Part shown: piece after piece, positions 47,413 through 57,070 of the stretch | Numbering within the stretch: position 1 is the stretch's first letter | How the letters are laid out: the number at the start of each line of letters is the position of its first letter | NCBI RefSeq assembly: GCF_003598715.1 | Contig: NZ_QZFU01000016.1 | Coordinates: 1 to 64,000 of the forward strand | Direction: 5' to 3' | Source of the DNA: Nocardia panacis | GTDB taxonomy: Bacteria; Actinomycetota; Actinomycetes; Mycobacteriales; Mycobacteriaceae | Length of the DNA: 64,000 nt | The notes under the pieces: model-generated | Told to the model about the DNA's origin: nothing | Database searches by the model: none | Seen by the model: only the letters and a program-made list of their open reading frames with translations | Made by a program: the position numbers and the translations under genes

Positions 47413-49017
47413 GTGACCCAGGTGACCGACCAGCGCGCGACCGCACCGTTCGGGGCCGTGCCCGCCAGGTCGAGCCCCGCGCCACTGCGGCCGATCCCGG
47501 ACTTCGGCCCCACCGATACGCTGCGCGGCTGGCTGGTGACGGCCTTCCTCACCGCCATCGCCGCCGTGACGCGCTTCACTCTGCTCGACTACCCCACCGA
47601 CGCGCGCACCCCGGTATTCGACGAGAAGCACTACGCGCCGCAGGCGTGGCAGATGCTCACCGGCGGCTGGGTCGAGGACAATCCCGGCTACGGGTTGGTG
47701 GTGCATCCGCCGATCGGCAAACAGTTGATCGCGCTCGGTGAGTACCTGTTCGGCTATTCCGGTGCGGGATGGCGTTTCTCGGCGGCCCTCGCGGGAACGA
47801 TCCTGGTGCTGCTGGTGATTCGGATCGCGCGGCGGTTGGCGCGGTCGACGCTGATCGGCGCCATCGCCGGAATCCTGCTCATCGCCGATGGTTTGACCTT
47901 CGTCTCCTCGCGCATCGGCATGCTGGATATCTTCCTGGCGCTGTTCGTCACCGCCGCGTTCGGCTGTGTCATCGTCGATCGCGATCGGATGCGGGCCGCG
48001 ATGGCGCGGGTCGACGCGGAGGGACGGATCGGACAGACCCCGTGGGGTCCGCGCTTGGGCGTGCGGTGGTGGCGCTTCGGCGCGGGCGTGCTGCTCGGAT
48101 TGGCCTGCGGCACCAAATGGTCCGGCGCGTATTTCGCGGTCGCGTTCCTGCTGCTGTCGCTCCTGTTCGACTGGTCGGCGCGGCGGGCGTACGGGGTGCG
48201 ACGACCGTGGGCCGGCATCGTGGTGCGCGACGCGATTCCCGCGCTCTACGGGTTGATCGCGATCCCCATGGCGATCTATCTCGGCAGCTATTGGGCCTGG
48301 TACACCAGCGAGACCGGTATCGACCGCTACGCGGTGGGCAATCAGGTGGGCCGCGGCGGCTTGTTCCACCTCGTGCCCGACGCGCTGCGCTCGCTCTGGT
48401 ACTACCACGGCGAGGCACTGAAATTCCATGAGGGACTGACCAATTCGGCGGGCAACCATCATCCGTGGGAATCCAAGCCGTGGACCTGGCCGATGGGCCT
48501 GCGGCCGATGCTGTACTACTACGCCGACGGGGGCGTCACCGGTTGCGGTCAGTCCACCTGCGTCAAGGCGGTCATGCTCATCGGCACCCCTGCCATCTGG
48601 TGGGTGGCTTTGCCGGCGCTGGCGTGGATGCTGTGGCGCACCATCGTGCGCCGGGACTGGCGCTACGGCGCGGTGCTGGTCGCGTACGGCGCGGGCATCC
48701 TGCCCTGGTTCCTCACGCTGGACCGGCAGATGTACTACTTCTACGCGGTGCCGCTGGCCCCGTTCCTGGCCCTCGGGGTCGCGCTGGTGCTCGGGGATGT
48801 GCTCGGTCCGGCCCGACGCGCCGGTGTGCCGCGCAGTCCCACCGGCACCTTCGTTCCGGTCGCGCCCAACGAGCGCTACACGCTCGGCCTGGTCGCGGTC
48901 TGCCTCTACCTCGGCTTGGTGATCGCGAATTTCGTTTGGCTGTGGCCGATCCTGACCGCGCTCCCCATCTCGCCCGCGAGCTGGCACGACCACCTGTGGT
49001 TGCCCAGCTGGCGCTGA
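47413..49017 (+). CDS. pmt: Protein O-mannosyltransferase (Pmt family)
   Basis: A 534-residue integral membrane GT39-type enzyme that transfers mannose from polyprenyl-phosphate mannose to Ser/Thr of proteins during export. The GTG at 47413 is used (a later GTG at 47422 is possible; neither has a strong signal). The catalytic loop 1 motif VFDEKHYAPQAWQ is near residue 73, followed by VVHPPIGKQLIALGEYLFG. About ten membrane segments are expected, with the GNHHPWESKPWTWP loop typical of the family. Orthologue of Rv1002c by position. Confidence 0.93.
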   Translation: MTQVTDQRATAPFGAVPARSSPAPLRPIPDFGPTDTLRGWLVTAFLTAIAAVTRFTLLDYPTDARTPVFDEKHYAPQAWQMLTGGWVEDNPGYGLVVHPPIGKQLIALGEYLFGYSGAGWRFSAALAGTILVLLVIRIARRLARSTLIGAIAGILLIADGLTFVSSRIGMLDIFLALFVTAAFGCVIVDRDRMRAAMARVDAEGRIGQTPWGPRLGVRWWRFGAGVLLGLACGTKWSGAYFAVAFLLLSLLFDWSARRAYGVRRPWAGIVVRDAIPALYGLIAIPMAIYLGSYWAWYTSETGIDRYAVGNQVGRGGLFHLVPDALRSLWYYHGEALKFHEGLTNSAGNHHPWESKPWTWPMGLRPMLYYYADGGVTGCGQSTCVKAVMLIGTPAIWWVALPALAWMLWRTIVRRDWRYGAVLVAYGAGILPWFLTLDRQMYYFYAVPLAPFLALGVALVLGDVLGPARRAGVPRSPTGTFVPVAPNERYTLGLVAVCLYLGLVIANFVWLWPILTALPISPASWHDHLWLPSWR

Positions 49018-49072
49018 ACGGCGCAGCCGCCCGAGATCCCGCGCACGGCCGAAGCGAAAACCCGGACCTGAT

Positions 49073-49432
49073 TCACGATTCGAGCGCGACGGTGATGTAG
49101 CGCAGCGCGCTCGCATCGTCCAAACCCAAGCGCCGCACCACCGACACGTACTCGGTGGCGGCCCGCCCGGCCAGGTCGCGAGTCGGATCGCCCGAGGAGG
49201 CGATGAACGAACCCTGCCTGCCCCTGGTCTCCACCACCCCGTCGGCCTCCAGTTCGCGATAGGCGCGGGCCACGGTGTTCGGTGCGAGACCGAGTTCGGC
49301 GGCCAGCGCTCGGACGGTGGGGATCTTGGTGCCCGCGGCCAGTTCACCGGAGCGGACCTGCCCGATGATCCCGAGCCGCAACTGCTCATAGGGCGGCACC
49401 GGCGACTCGTGCGAGACGGTGATGTGGAACAT
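49073..49432 (-). CDS. GntR-family regulator, YtrA-type
   Basis: A 119-residue protein: GntR winged helix (about residues 12-78) with PYEQLRLGIIGQVRSGEL, TVRALAAELGLAPNTVARAY and LEADGVVETRGRQGSF, then only a short helical dimerisation tail, as in the YtrA subgroup. AGGAG lies 5-6 nt before the ATG. It begins 8 bp after the arcA stop in the same direction, so it is probably co-transcribed and may regulate arcA or itself. YtrA regulators usually sit with ABC transporters; none is here. Confidence 0.88.
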   Translation of the reverse strand: MFHITVSHESPVPPYEQLRLGIIGQVRSGELAAGTKIPTVRALAAELGLAPNTVARAYRELEADGVVETRGRQGSFIASSGDPTRDLAGRAATEYVSVVRRLGLDDASALRYITVALES

Positions 49433-49440
49433 GATCTCTC

Positions 49441-50745
49441 CTACGCTCCGTCCGGCCCGGACGGATGATCGACCTCGGCGCGGGACAACGGACAGGACAG
49501 GCAGCGCGGACCCCCGCGCCCGGATCCGATCTCCGATCCGGGAATGCGTAGCACCTCGATGCCCGCGTCCTCCAGTCGGCCATTGGTCATCTCGTTGCGC
49601 TCGTAGGCCACGACCACGCCCGGCGCGAGGGCCAGGGTGTTGTTGCCGTCGTCCCACTGCTCGCGCTCGGCGGTGACGCCGTCCAACCCGGTATCGATGA
49701 CCCGCAGCTTGCCGATGCCCATCGCCTCGGCCGCCGCGGGCAGGAACGGATCGGGACCACGCATCCCGACCGCACCGTGCCCGGCCCGACCGGCATAATC
49801 ATCGGTGCGCTGAATCGTGAACGCGCACAGCGAATCCCGCACCGCCGGATACATCACCACGGCATCGGTGTCGACCATGGTGCACACCGTGTCCAGGTGC
49901 ATGGTGGCCCGATTCTGCGCGATGGGCACCACCAGGACGGTGTGCGCCAGGTCGTCGTCGAAAAGGCTGCGCGCCAACGCTTCCGCACCCGCCGGGGTGG
50001 TGCGCTCGCCGACGCCCACCGCCACCACACCGGGCGCGAGCAGCAGCACATCGCCGCCCTCGATGGGGGCGGTGTGCGACTCGTAGGCCCGCCGCACGCC
50101 GAGGAAGCGGGGATGGAAGGCGTAGATCAGGTCGGTGAGGGAGGTCTCGCGGGTGCGGGCGGGCAGCGCCAGCGAGGTGATGGCCACCCTCGGCCCGACC
50201 CAGAACGAGGAGTCCCTGGTGAACATGAGATTGGGCAGCGGGTCGATGACGAAATCATTGCCATGGTGCATGCGGCGCACCAGCGAGGCCGCGTCCGGAC
50301 CGAAGGGCAGTTCGTCGAAGGTCATGCCCGCCATGAGGATATCGGCCAACTCGGCGGCGGGGACGCCGCGCAGGTAGGCCGCCAACTCCTCGGCCAGGGC
50401 ATGGCCGAGGCGGCGCGGATCGACCGCGCCGGTGATGCCCTGCACCCGCGCCGCGCCGCTGGCGGCGAGGGTCTCGGCGAGTAGGTCGGCCAGCAGCAGC
50501 ACCTCTACGCCGCGCGAGCGCAGGACTCCCGCGAAGGTGTCGTGCTCCTGTTGGGCGCGCTCCACCCACGGGATGCCGTCGAAGAGCAATTGATCGGCAT
50601 TGCGCGGGGTGAGTCTGCGCAATTCGTCGCCAGGCCGGTGCAGCAGGACCGTACGCAACGCGCCGACCTCGGAGGTCACCGACAGGCCGGGGCGCGACTC
50701 GGGGGATACGCGCCGGGCGGTGCCGTCGGCGGGATCGTCTGCCAT
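49441..50745 (-). CDS. arcA: Arginine deiminase
   Basis: A 434-residue enzyme turning arginine into citrulline and ammonia. Start at 50745 ([12 protein letters not shown]), weak ribosome binding site. Guanidino-binding and catalytic motifs: [10 protein letters not shown], the [10 protein letters not shown] loop, [12 protein letters not shown] with the catalytic His, and the nucleophile Cys in [13 protein letters not shown] near the C-terminus. No arcB or arcC is nearby, so a full energy-yielding pathway is not encoded here. Matches arcA (Rv1001) by position. Confidence 0.94.
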   Translation of the reverse strand: MADDPADGTARRVSPESRPGLSVTSEVGALRTVLLHRPGDELRRLTPRNADQLLFDGIPWVERAQQEHDTFAGVLRSRGVEVLLLADLLAETLAASGAARVQGITGAVDPRRLGHALAEELAAYLRGVPAAELADILMAGMTFDELPFGPDAASLVRRMHHGNDFVIDPLPNLMFTRDSSFWVGPRVAITSLALPARTRETSLTDLIYAFHPRFLGVRRAYESHTAPIEGGDVLLLAPGVVAVGVGERTTPAGAEALARSLFDDDLAHTVLVVPIAQNRATMHLDTVCTMVDTDAVVMYPAVRDSLCAFTIQRTDDYAGRAGHGAVGMRGPDPFLPAAAEAMGIGKLRVIDTGLDGVTAEREQWDDGNNTLALAPGVVVAYERNEMTNGRLEDAGIEVLRIPGSEIGSGRGGPRCLSCPLSRAEVDHPSGPDGA

Positions 50746-50900
50746 GCTCCGACCGTAGTGTCCCGCGCCCGCTCGAGCACGGAAATCCCCCCGTTCGGAG
50801 CATCGGCCCTGCCTCGGCGTCCCGTGACCGGGCCTGAGTCCGAATCGCACCCGAGCGCACCCTAACCTGAAGTATGGTTGAGATGAATGGAGGAGTGCGC

Positions 50901-51386
50901 ATGTCTACGGCCGATTGGCGAGCGAAGGAACTGACACCCGGTCAGTTGTCCGAGCGTAGCGGAGTCGCGGTGTCCGCGTTGCACTTCTACGAACGCGAGG
51001 GCCTCATCTCCAGCCGCCGCACCAGCGGCAATCAGCGCCGCTACACCCGCGAGACGCTGCGCCGGGTCGCCTTCATCCGCATCTCCCAGCGGGTCGGCAT
51101 CCCGCTCAGCGAGATTCGCTCCGCACTCGACCGACTCCCCGAGGGCCGCACCCCCACTCGACGCGACTGGGAGACGCTATCCACCACCTGGCGCGCCGAC
51201 CTCGACGACCGCATCGACCAACTGATCCGCCTGCGCGACAACCTCACCGGCTGCATCGGCTGCGGCTGCCTCTCACTGGGCAGCTGCAAACTGGTCAACG
51301 AGCGCGACCGCCTCGGCACCGACGGCCCCGGCGCGCGGGTGCTCGACACCCACCTCAACTGCCCGGAGAAGCCCGAAGCCTGCTGA
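50901..51386 (+). CDS. soxR: Redox-sensing regulator SoxR
   Basis: A 161-residue MerR-family activator. The ATG at 50901 has GGAGGAG about 8 nt upstream. The DNA-binding part contains [21 protein letters not shown] and [16 protein letters not shown]. The [2Fe-2S] motif is intact, C-x2-C-x-C-x5-C in [15 protein letters not shown] near residue 115. In actinobacteria SoxR responds to redox-cycling compounds and activates efflux or oxidoreductase genes directly. Divergent from arcA across 155 bp. Confidence 0.94.
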   Translation: MSTADWRAKELTPGQLSERSGVAVSALHFYEREGLISSRRTSGNQRRYTRETLRRVAFIRISQRVGIPLSEIRSALDRLPEGRTPTRRDWETLSTTWRADLDDRIDQLIRLRDNLTGCIGCGCLSLGSCKLVNERDRLGTDGPGARVLDTHLNCPEKPEAC

Positions 51387-51454
51387 AGCAATCGCTCGCG
51401 CGGAACAGGTCATCGCGGCGGACCACCGGGTGCTCGGTCCGGCAGAATGATGTG

Positions 51455-51904
51455 ATGAATGACGTTTCGGCTCTGACCGCCCGCCCGATGACCAGACCGG
51501 ACTGGACCTGGGTGCAGGAGTGGTTCGAGGACGAGACGCTGAATCGGGAACTGGGTCCCCTCGATACGGAGTGGCTCGACTACGTCCTCGCCGAGACCGA
51601 GGGTGCGCAACTGGTGATCGTCGATGGTGACGACAGTCCGGTCGCACTGGTGGGTTGCGCCTGGGACTCGGACCGAAAAGCACACGGCATCACCGATATC
51701 GCGGTCGACCCGCGCCGCCGTCGCTCCTCCCTCGGCAGGCACGGACTCGACTGCGCGATACGCTGGTCGGGCCATCCGCCCGCTGCGGGCTGGGTCGCCT
51801 TCGTCCATCCGGACAACGCCCCGGCGTTCCGGTTCTTCACCTCGATCGGGTGGAAATACGAGGGTCTCGACGACTCAATGCACCGTTTCTCGTCCCCGAG
51901 CTAG
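51455..51904 (+). CDS. GNAT-family acetyltransferase
   Basis: A 149-residue acetyltransferase-fold protein. GNAT features: ITDIAVDPRRRRSSLGRHGL (strand 4 and acetyl-CoA loop) and VHPDNAPAFRFFTSIGWKYE (motif B). The usual RxxGxG/A loop is imperfect (RSSLGR). An in-frame GTG one codon earlier may be used. Substrate unknown. It converges with the glycosyltransferase gene over 44 bp. Confidence 0.82.
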   Translation: MNDVSALTARPMTRPDWTWVQEWFEDETLNRELGPLDTEWLDYVLAETEGAQLVIVDGDDSPVALVGCAWDSDRKAHGITDIAVDPRRRRSSLGRHGLDCAIRWSGHPPAAGWVAFVHPDNAPAFRFFTSIGWKYEGLDDSMHRFSSPS

Positions 51905-51948
51905 GGCCTGTGTCGAATCAACAACTGACACAGCGATATTCGCTGCCC

Positions 51949-53076
51949 TCAGCGCTCCAGGACTGCGAGCATCCCTTCGACGGCGCGATGCCAGGTGAAC
52001 TCCTCGGCGCGAATGCGGGCGGCGCGGCGGCGGCCCGCGGTCGGCAGGGCGAGCACCTCCGTCACGGCGGCGGCGAAGGCGGCGGGGTGATCGGCGGCTA
52101 TCGCTCCGCAGTCGGCGGTGACGATATCGGCGAGGGCCGAGGAGCGGCTGGCCACCACGGGGGTGCCCGCCGCCAGTGCCTCCAAAGCGGCGAGGCCGAA
52201 GGTTTCGTGCGGGCCGGGGGCGAGCGAAACATCGGCGGTAGCAAGGAGTTTCGCGACTTCGGTGCGATCGGAGATGAAGCCGGTGAAGTGTACGGCGGGT
52301 CGTCCGCCCGGTAGCGGGGACAGGGTGCGGGCGCGGCGTTCCAGGGCTTCGCGGCGGGGACCGTCGCCCGCCACCACGAGACGCACGTCGGTCCCCGCGC
52401 GGCGCAGGGCGGCGACCGCCTCGATACTGCGGTCGGCCCGCTTCTCCACCGACAATCGCCCGCAGTGCACCAGGAGGGGTTGGTCCATCGCGCCCAGATC
52501 GGCCCGCAGCCGGTCGTCGCGCCTACGCGGGCTGAACAGATCGAGATCCACACCCAGCGGGACCAACTCCACATTGCGCGCGCCGATGCGCTGGAATTCG
52601 GCGCGCGCGAATTCCGTTGTGCAGACCACGATGTCGTAGTCCGCGGCGGTGCGTCGATTGGCCACATCGGCGCAGCGGCGGGCCAGCGGACCGGGCAGCG
52701 CCTGGCCGAGCAGCCGATCCAGCCGCTCGTGCGAGATCATCACCCCGGCCACCCCGCGCCGCCGCGACCAGCGGCCGAATCCGCGCAGCGTCAACCGATC
52801 CGACACCTCGAGCACATCGGGTCGCAGCCCGCTCAACACATCGGCCACCCGATAGGGATCGGCCGCCCGATATCCGCCTGTCCAGGGAATCGCCAAGGCG
52901 GGCAGCGTGATCCGCAACGCCCCCGTGGGCAGCACCTCCTCCGCGCGCCTGCTGCCGGGAACAATGAGCACCACCTCGTGGCCCGCCCCCACATATCCTG
53001 CGCCGAGGTGATGCAGCGCGGTGCGCAGCCCGCCGGATCGCGGACCGTAGAAGTTCGCCAACTGAACGATGCGCAC
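51949..53076 (-). CDS. GT4 mannosyltransferase, PimC-like
   Basis: A 375-residue GT-B glycosyltransferase. The opening MRIVQLANFYGPRSGGLRTA and the segments PDVLEVSDRLTLRGFGRW and VVCTTEFARAEFQRIG match what I recall of PimC, a GDP-mannose-dependent enzyme adding mannose in phosphatidylinositol-mannoside synthesis. The nucleotide-sugar part has VHCGRLSVEKRADRSIEA and the EX7E region GPHETFGLAALEALAAGTP. No signal peptide; it probably acts at the inner membrane face. Other GT4 mannosyltransferases cannot be ruled out. Confidence 0.82.
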   Translation of the reverse strand: MRIVQLANFYGPRSGGLRTALHHLGAGYVGAGHEVVLIVPGSRRAEEVLPTGALRITLPALAIPWTGGYRAADPYRVADVLSGLRPDVLEVSDRLTLRGFGRWSRRRGVAGVMISHERLDRLLGQALPGPLARRCADVANRRTAADYDIVVCTTEFARAEFQRIGARNVELVPLGVDLDLFSPRRRDDRLRADLGAMDQPLLVHCGRLSVEKRADRSIEAVAALRRAGTDVRLVVAGDGPRREALERRARTLSPLPGGRPAVHFTGFISDRTEVAKLLATADVSLAPGPHETFGLAALEALAAGTPVVASRSSALADIVTADCGAIAADHPAAFAAAVTEVLALPTAGRRRAARIRAEEFTWHRAVEGMLAVLER

Positions 53077-53209
53077 CTTCGGATCGTCCAGCGATCCGGG
53101 TTACCCACGGAACCGTCGCGTACAACGGCCCGTGAACAGCAGTGAAAGAACCACCGAACGGACCGGTCGGGGGCATCTCCGCACCCCGGTGCGGTCGACC
53201 CGGCCGGAA

Positions 53210-54208
53210 CTACTCGGCGGCCTCGGGCCAAACCCGCAGCAACCCGTGCCCGGTGATACCCGGCTGCCCGGACCGATTGTGCACCAACTCCGCGCACGCC
53301 TCGATCCAGTCGGTTCCGGCGAAGCGAAGACGCAACCGCAACCGGTGCGCCTCGTCGGTGGTGAACTCCGGATCGTCCTTCAGCATCCGACCGCAGACCG
53401 CAAGGAAGGCGGCGGCATCGTCGGGGTGCAGGTCGGGGCGTTCGGTGGCCCAGCGTTCCAGCGGCGGGGGCGGTGGTTTGGGCCATTCGTAGATCAGGCC
53501 GAAACCCAGTTCCACGAAACCGATTCCGGTGCGCGCGCGGCGGGAGACGGCCCGCATCATGGACAGCGCCGGATCCGGTCGGGGTTCGCGCACATCGGTG
53601 ACCTCGTGCACGAGGCCCTGGGTGCGCCGCGCCACCGGGTTGGCCCTGGCGATCATCTGGAACCGGCGCACCCGGTCGTCGTCGCCGAGCATGTCGACCT
53701 CACCCTGCCAGCGCCCGTCCACCTTCATCTCCCGGACCATGGCCATGTAGTCGATTCGACCGTCGAAGCCGACCATGGTGCCGAAGACCTCCGGCGGCGT
53801 GCGGGTGACGCGGACCTCGGCCGGGGCGCGCCGCCAGGCCAGTTCCTCCAAACCCGGCCCGTGCTTCGCCATTTGGGTATCGGCGTCCCAATCCCATGCC
53901 GCCGCGCCGCGTCTCGGCGGCGGCGTGGCATCGGCCGCGCCGACCCACACCTGAACGCCGTGCACCGCGCCGAACGCGCAGCGGACCGGAATGCCGAGCA
54001 CCACCGACTCCTCGGTGGAACACGTTGCAGCGGAGACCGTTTCGACGCAGCGCCGGACGACTTCGAGGATCCGACGGCCCACGTCACCCGGTTCGCGCTG
54101 CGCCCGCAGCGGATTCGCCCAGTCGCGCACCCTGACGCCGTCGGCGACCAGCGTGGGTCGCCGCTCATAGCCGAGGGTTTCGATCAGCAGCCAATCATCG
54201 TGGGACAT
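53210..54208 (-). CDS. Unknown protein paired with the GGDEF-EAL gene (PAS-like)
   Basis: A 332-residue cytoplasmic protein beginning MSHDDWLLIETLGYERRPTL, 13 bp after the GGDEF-EAL stop and probably in its operon (GAGGCG about 9 nt before the ATG). It has no catalytic motif I recognise. The middle region (VFGTMVGFDGRIDYMAMVRE) and the later (FQMIARANPVARRTQGLVHE) look like a PAS/GAF-type sensor, as in actinobacterial proteins annotated PAS/DUF5593. I infer a regulatory partner of the cyclic-di-GMP enzyme. Confidence 0.62.
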   Translation of the reverse strand: MSHDDWLLIETLGYERRPTLVADGVRVRDWANPLRAQREPGDVGRRILEVVRRCVETVSAATCSTEESVVLGIPVRCAFGAVHGVQVWVGAADATPPPRRGAAAWDWDADTQMAKHGPGLEELAWRRAPAEVRVTRTPPEVFGTMVGFDGRIDYMAMVREMKVDGRWQGEVDMLGDDDRVRRFQMIARANPVARRTQGLVHEVTDVREPRPDPALSMMRAVSRRARTGIGFVELGFGLIYEWPKPPPPPLERWATERPDLHPDDAAAFLAVCGRMLKDDPEFTTDEAHRLRLRLRFAGTDWIEACAELVHNRSGQPGITGHGLLRVWPEAAE

Positions 54209-54221
54209 GGGCGAAGTCGCC

Positions 54222-56102
54222 TCACCGAGCGGTTTGGCCGCGACCCACCCTCGGCAGATCGAGTTCCAGCGGGATGCGCCCGACCGACAGGTGCGCCTCC
54301 ACCTCGTCGGCGGGCATCGGCCTGGCGATGAGGAAGCCCTGCGCGCGGTAGCAGCCGAGGCCGACCAGGGTGCGCGCCGCGACGGGCGTCTCCACGCCCT
54401 CGCCGACCACCCCGAGTCCGAACGAACCGGCAAGGCCGATAATGGATTTCACAATGGCCAGATCGTCGGTGCTGGCACCGAGGCGCTGTACGAATCCGCG
54501 GTCGATCTTCACCGCGTCGACGGGGAGCGCCTTGAGGTGCGAGAGCGAACTGTAGCCGGTGCCGAAATCGTCGATGGCGATCTGCACGCCCATCCGCTTG
54601 AGTCCGCGCAACGTGACCTGGGTCCTGGCCAGATCCTGCACCACGACGTGTTCGGTGATCTCCAGGCAGACCGAACTGCCGTCGATGCCGAACAGCCGCA
54701 GGATATCCTCGATCCGCTCGACGAAATCCAGGCTCACCAACTGCACCGGCGAGACATTGATCCGCATCACCACATTGCCCGCCAGGCCGCGCCTGCGCCA
54801 TTCGGCGAATTGGGCGCAGGCCGAGCGAATCACCCAGCGCCCCAACTCACCCGCGAGGTTGGTGGCCTCGGCCACGGTGACGAACGCGGCGGGCGGCAGC
54901 AGACCCCTGGTGGGATGCATCCAGCGGACCAGCGCCTCCAGCGCGACGATCCGGCCGGTGCGCAGATCCACCTCGGGCTGGTAGTGCAGCAGCATGGATC
55001 CGTCGGCGACCGCGCCGCGCAGGTTCAACTCCACATCGTCCTGGAGTTCGAATTGGGCGCGCATGGCATCGGTGAATACCGCGACCCCGTTGCCGCCACC
55101 GGATTTCGCCGACAGCAGTGCGTGATCGGCGCCGCGCAGCAGATCGGCCACCGTGGTCTCGCCCGGCATGCCGACCGCGACGCCGACGCTGGCCCGCCTG
55201 CTCACCGATTCGCCGCCGACGACCACGCGCCTGCCGATGAGCTGCTGAATGCGCACGGCCTCCAGTTCGGCGGCGACGGCGTCCATGGGTTTGGCGGGCA
55301 CGATGACGAATTCGTCGCCGCCGAGGCGGGCGATCATGTCGTGCGGGTCGAGATGTTCGCGCAGCCGTCCGGACAGGGTGCGGATGAAGTTGTCACCGGC
55401 CGTGTGACCCAGGAAGTCGTTGAGCGCCTTGAGGCGATCGAGATCGAGGAAGAAGGTGGCCACCGGACCCGGACTGCCCGGTCGGAGCCGGTCCTCCATA
55501 TGTTCCAGCAGTGCCCGGCGGTTGGCCAGGCCGGTCAGGTCGTCGTGCAGGGCGATGTAGCGGAGTTGTTCCTCGGCCACCACCCGCGCCTGGAGTTGGG
55601 CGAACAGCGCGGCGATGGCCTTGAGGACATTGATCTCCCTGGTGCTCCAATCCCGTTCGCCCGCTTTGACGAAGCCGAGTAGGCCGGTGGGTTCGCCGCG
55701 CGAGACCAGCGGGACGGCGGCCGAGGTCAGGTGGGATATCTCCCGGTCCCAGCCGAAGGCTTCGCGCATGGCCGCGCACATGGGCATGGGGCCGGTGAGG
55801 ATCGGTTCGGTCGCGTGCTCGATCTCGCCGAACAGGAAATGCGGCCGGTCGAAGGAGACCGTGTGCATCGGGTCCGGATTCGGAATCGGTGCGCGCCGCG
55901 GCCATTCGGCCATCAGAATGGTTGCGCGTAGTTCGCGATCGGTATGACGCACATAGGCGTAGTCGACATCGAAATGGTCGATCAGTCGGGCCAGCACATC
56001 CTCGGTTGCCGCCACCATCGTGGTGGCATCGACACCCATCAGCTCAGAGGCGACCTGGGTCACCAGCGAGTCGAGCGTCCGCCGAGGCACCTTATCTCCC
56101 AT
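54222..56102 (-). CDS. Cyclic-di-GMP enzyme with GAF, GGDEF and EAL domains
   Basis: A 626-residue cytoplasmic protein. A GAF-like sensor (about 30-180), then a diguanylate cyclase domain with RLGGDEFVIV near residue 258 (GGDEF intact), then a phosphodiesterase domain with ALEALVRW near residue 385, ITEHVVVQD, DDFGTGYSSLSHL, KIDRGFVQ and GEGVET. All metal and catalytic residues I can check are present in both halves, so it may make and break c-di-GMP. The architecture matches mycobacterial Rv1354c/DcpA. No membrane segment. Start ATG at 56102 lacks a clear ribosome binding site. Confidence 0.92.
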   Translation of the reverse strand: MGDKVPRRTLDSLVTQVASELMGVDATTMVAATEDVLARLIDHFDVDYAYVRHTDRELRATILMAEWPRRAPIPNPDPMHTVSFDRPHFLFGEIEHATEPILTGPMPMCAAMREAFGWDREISHLTSAAVPLVSRGEPTGLLGFVKAGERDWSTREINVLKAIAALFAQLQARVVAEEQLRYIALHDDLTGLANRRALLEHMEDRLRPGSPGPVATFFLDLDRLKALNDFLGHTAGDNFIRTLSGRLREHLDPHDMIARLGGDEFVIVPAKPMDAVAAELEAVRIQQLIGRRVVVGGESVSRRASVGVAVGMPGETTVADLLRGADHALLSAKSGGGNGVAVFTDAMRAQFELQDDVELNLRGAVADGSMLLHYQPEVDLRTGRIVALEALVRWMHPTRGLLPPAAFVTVAEATNLAGELGRWVIRSACAQFAEWRRRGLAGNVVMRINVSPVQLVSLDFVERIEDILRLFGIDGSSVCLEITEHVVVQDLARTQVTLRGLKRMGVQIAIDDFGTGYSSLSHLKALPVDAVKIDRGFVQRLGASTDDLAIVKSIIGLAGSFGLGVVGEGVETPVAARTLVGLGCYRAQGFLIARPMPADEVEAHLSVGRIPLELDLPRVGRGQTAR

Positions 56103-56106
56103 CGCG

Positions 56107-56289
56107 CTAACTACGAGTGTCCGCGCCCGACGCCGGAGGCCGCCGATCACGGGCAGTGGCAGCTACCGCTGAGCTCAGGCGCGGCACCACCGTCATGGTC
56201 TCATGTCCGGGCGCCACCGGTAAGTCCAGGAAGCGACTCGCGAGTCCGGCCAGTGTATCCGCGAATGTCCGCTGCGGCGGCTGGGTCAC
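56107..56289 (-). CDS. Possible 60-residue protein ahead of the GGDEF-EAL gene
   Basis: A GTG-started frame, MTQPPQRTFADTLAGLASRF onward, with a plausible amphipathic helix and reasonable composition, ending 4 bp before the GGDEF-EAL start. No ribosome binding site is evident and no family is recognised. It may be a leader gene or chance. Confidence 0.3.
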   Translation of the reverse strand: MTQPPQRTFADTLAGLASRFLDLPVAPGHETMTVVPRLSSAVAATARDRRPPASGADTRS

Positions 56290-56635
56290 CGCGCGAACCG
56301 CCGCGCCGGGGGTGCGTCACCGGGCCGCGCTGCTGCGGCGGGCCGCGCCGGGATGGCGGCGCTCGCTGCGAAGGTCATGGTCTTTCCACTCCATTACTGC
56401 GCGTCTGGCGCGGTTACGGGCCGTGCGGCTCACGCGTCGTAGCCGGGTGAGCCGCGAGCGGGGCCGGGTGCCTAGGGCAGTATCGTTCATCGGGCAGGAA
56501 TTGAACAGATATCCGGCAAATATTCCGAAACCCGATGGCGCGCCCCGTTATTTCCCCAGGTCAAAAGGTTGCCAATGGGTAGCGGACAAAACGTGACGAC
56601 TGGTTTGTTCTACATGAGCAAATGCTCAGCAATGG
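56290..56635. other. Intergenic region without a supported gene
   Basis: Lower-GC sequence than its neighbours. Contains the palindrome TGAGCA-AA-TGCTCA (56614-56627) near the end of the GyrI-like gene. A 159-residue frame on the + strand is Arg-rich and not convincing. Confidence 0.5.
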
Positions 56636-57070
56636 TCAGACAAGGATCGAAATGAACAATTCGACCGAATCCGGACCGCGCCAAACCTCGACCTCCTCGC
56701 GATAAGCCCTGGTGATCTCGGCCGAGGCCGTCGCATCGTCGACCTGCGCCCACACATCCTCCACCGGATCGTGGTAGTCGCCATTCGGGGCAAAGCGCGC
56801 GTAAACGCCTTTAGGCACCCGCACCAGCACATCACCGATCGGCACGGCAGCCGGATCCGGATATTCGAAACAGACCAGAGCATTGCAATTGCCCGCCGGA
56901 TCCGGGACGTACACCGTATGCAGTCGATGCTCGTCACCCGCCCGATCGCGCAGCCGATCCTTCAGGAATTCGATGAGGTCGCTATTGCTCACCTTGAAGC
57001 TGGGACGCACCCGCGGCACCACCAAGCCACCGTAGGTGGCCTCGCCCCGCACCACAATCGTGTATGTCAT
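56636..57070 (-). CDS. GyrI-like/AraC effector-binding-domain protein, copy 2
   Basis: A 144-residue protein made of one effector-binding (GyrI-like) fold. The halves carry VLVRVPKGVYARFAPNGDYH and PVEDVWAQVDDA, matching LVARLPRGTYARF and VMTDLWTQIAYA in its neighbour. The end VELFISILV is the last strand, with the Glu common in ligand pockets of this fold. Its ATG overlaps the upstream gene stop by 4 nt. Stand-alone members bind hydrophobic drugs or sequester toxins; no ligand known here. Confidence 0.75.
   Translation of the reverse strand: MTYTIVVRGEATYGGLVVPRVRPSFKVSNSDLIEFLKDRLRDRAGDEHRLHTVYVPDPAGNCNALVCFEYPDPAAVPIGDVLVRVPKGVYARFAPNGDYHDPVEDVWAQVDDATASAEITRAYREEVEVWRGPDSVELFISILV

Noticed and set aside
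51909..51932. Inverted repeat TGTGTC/GACACA between the GNAT and PimC-like genes as a terminator
   Set aside because: Arms of only 6 bp with a 12-bp spacer and no GC-rich stem. Too weak to call.
56117..56596. 159-codon + strand frame upstream of the GGDEF-EAL gene
   Set aside because: Arg-rich, no family features, no ribosome binding site.
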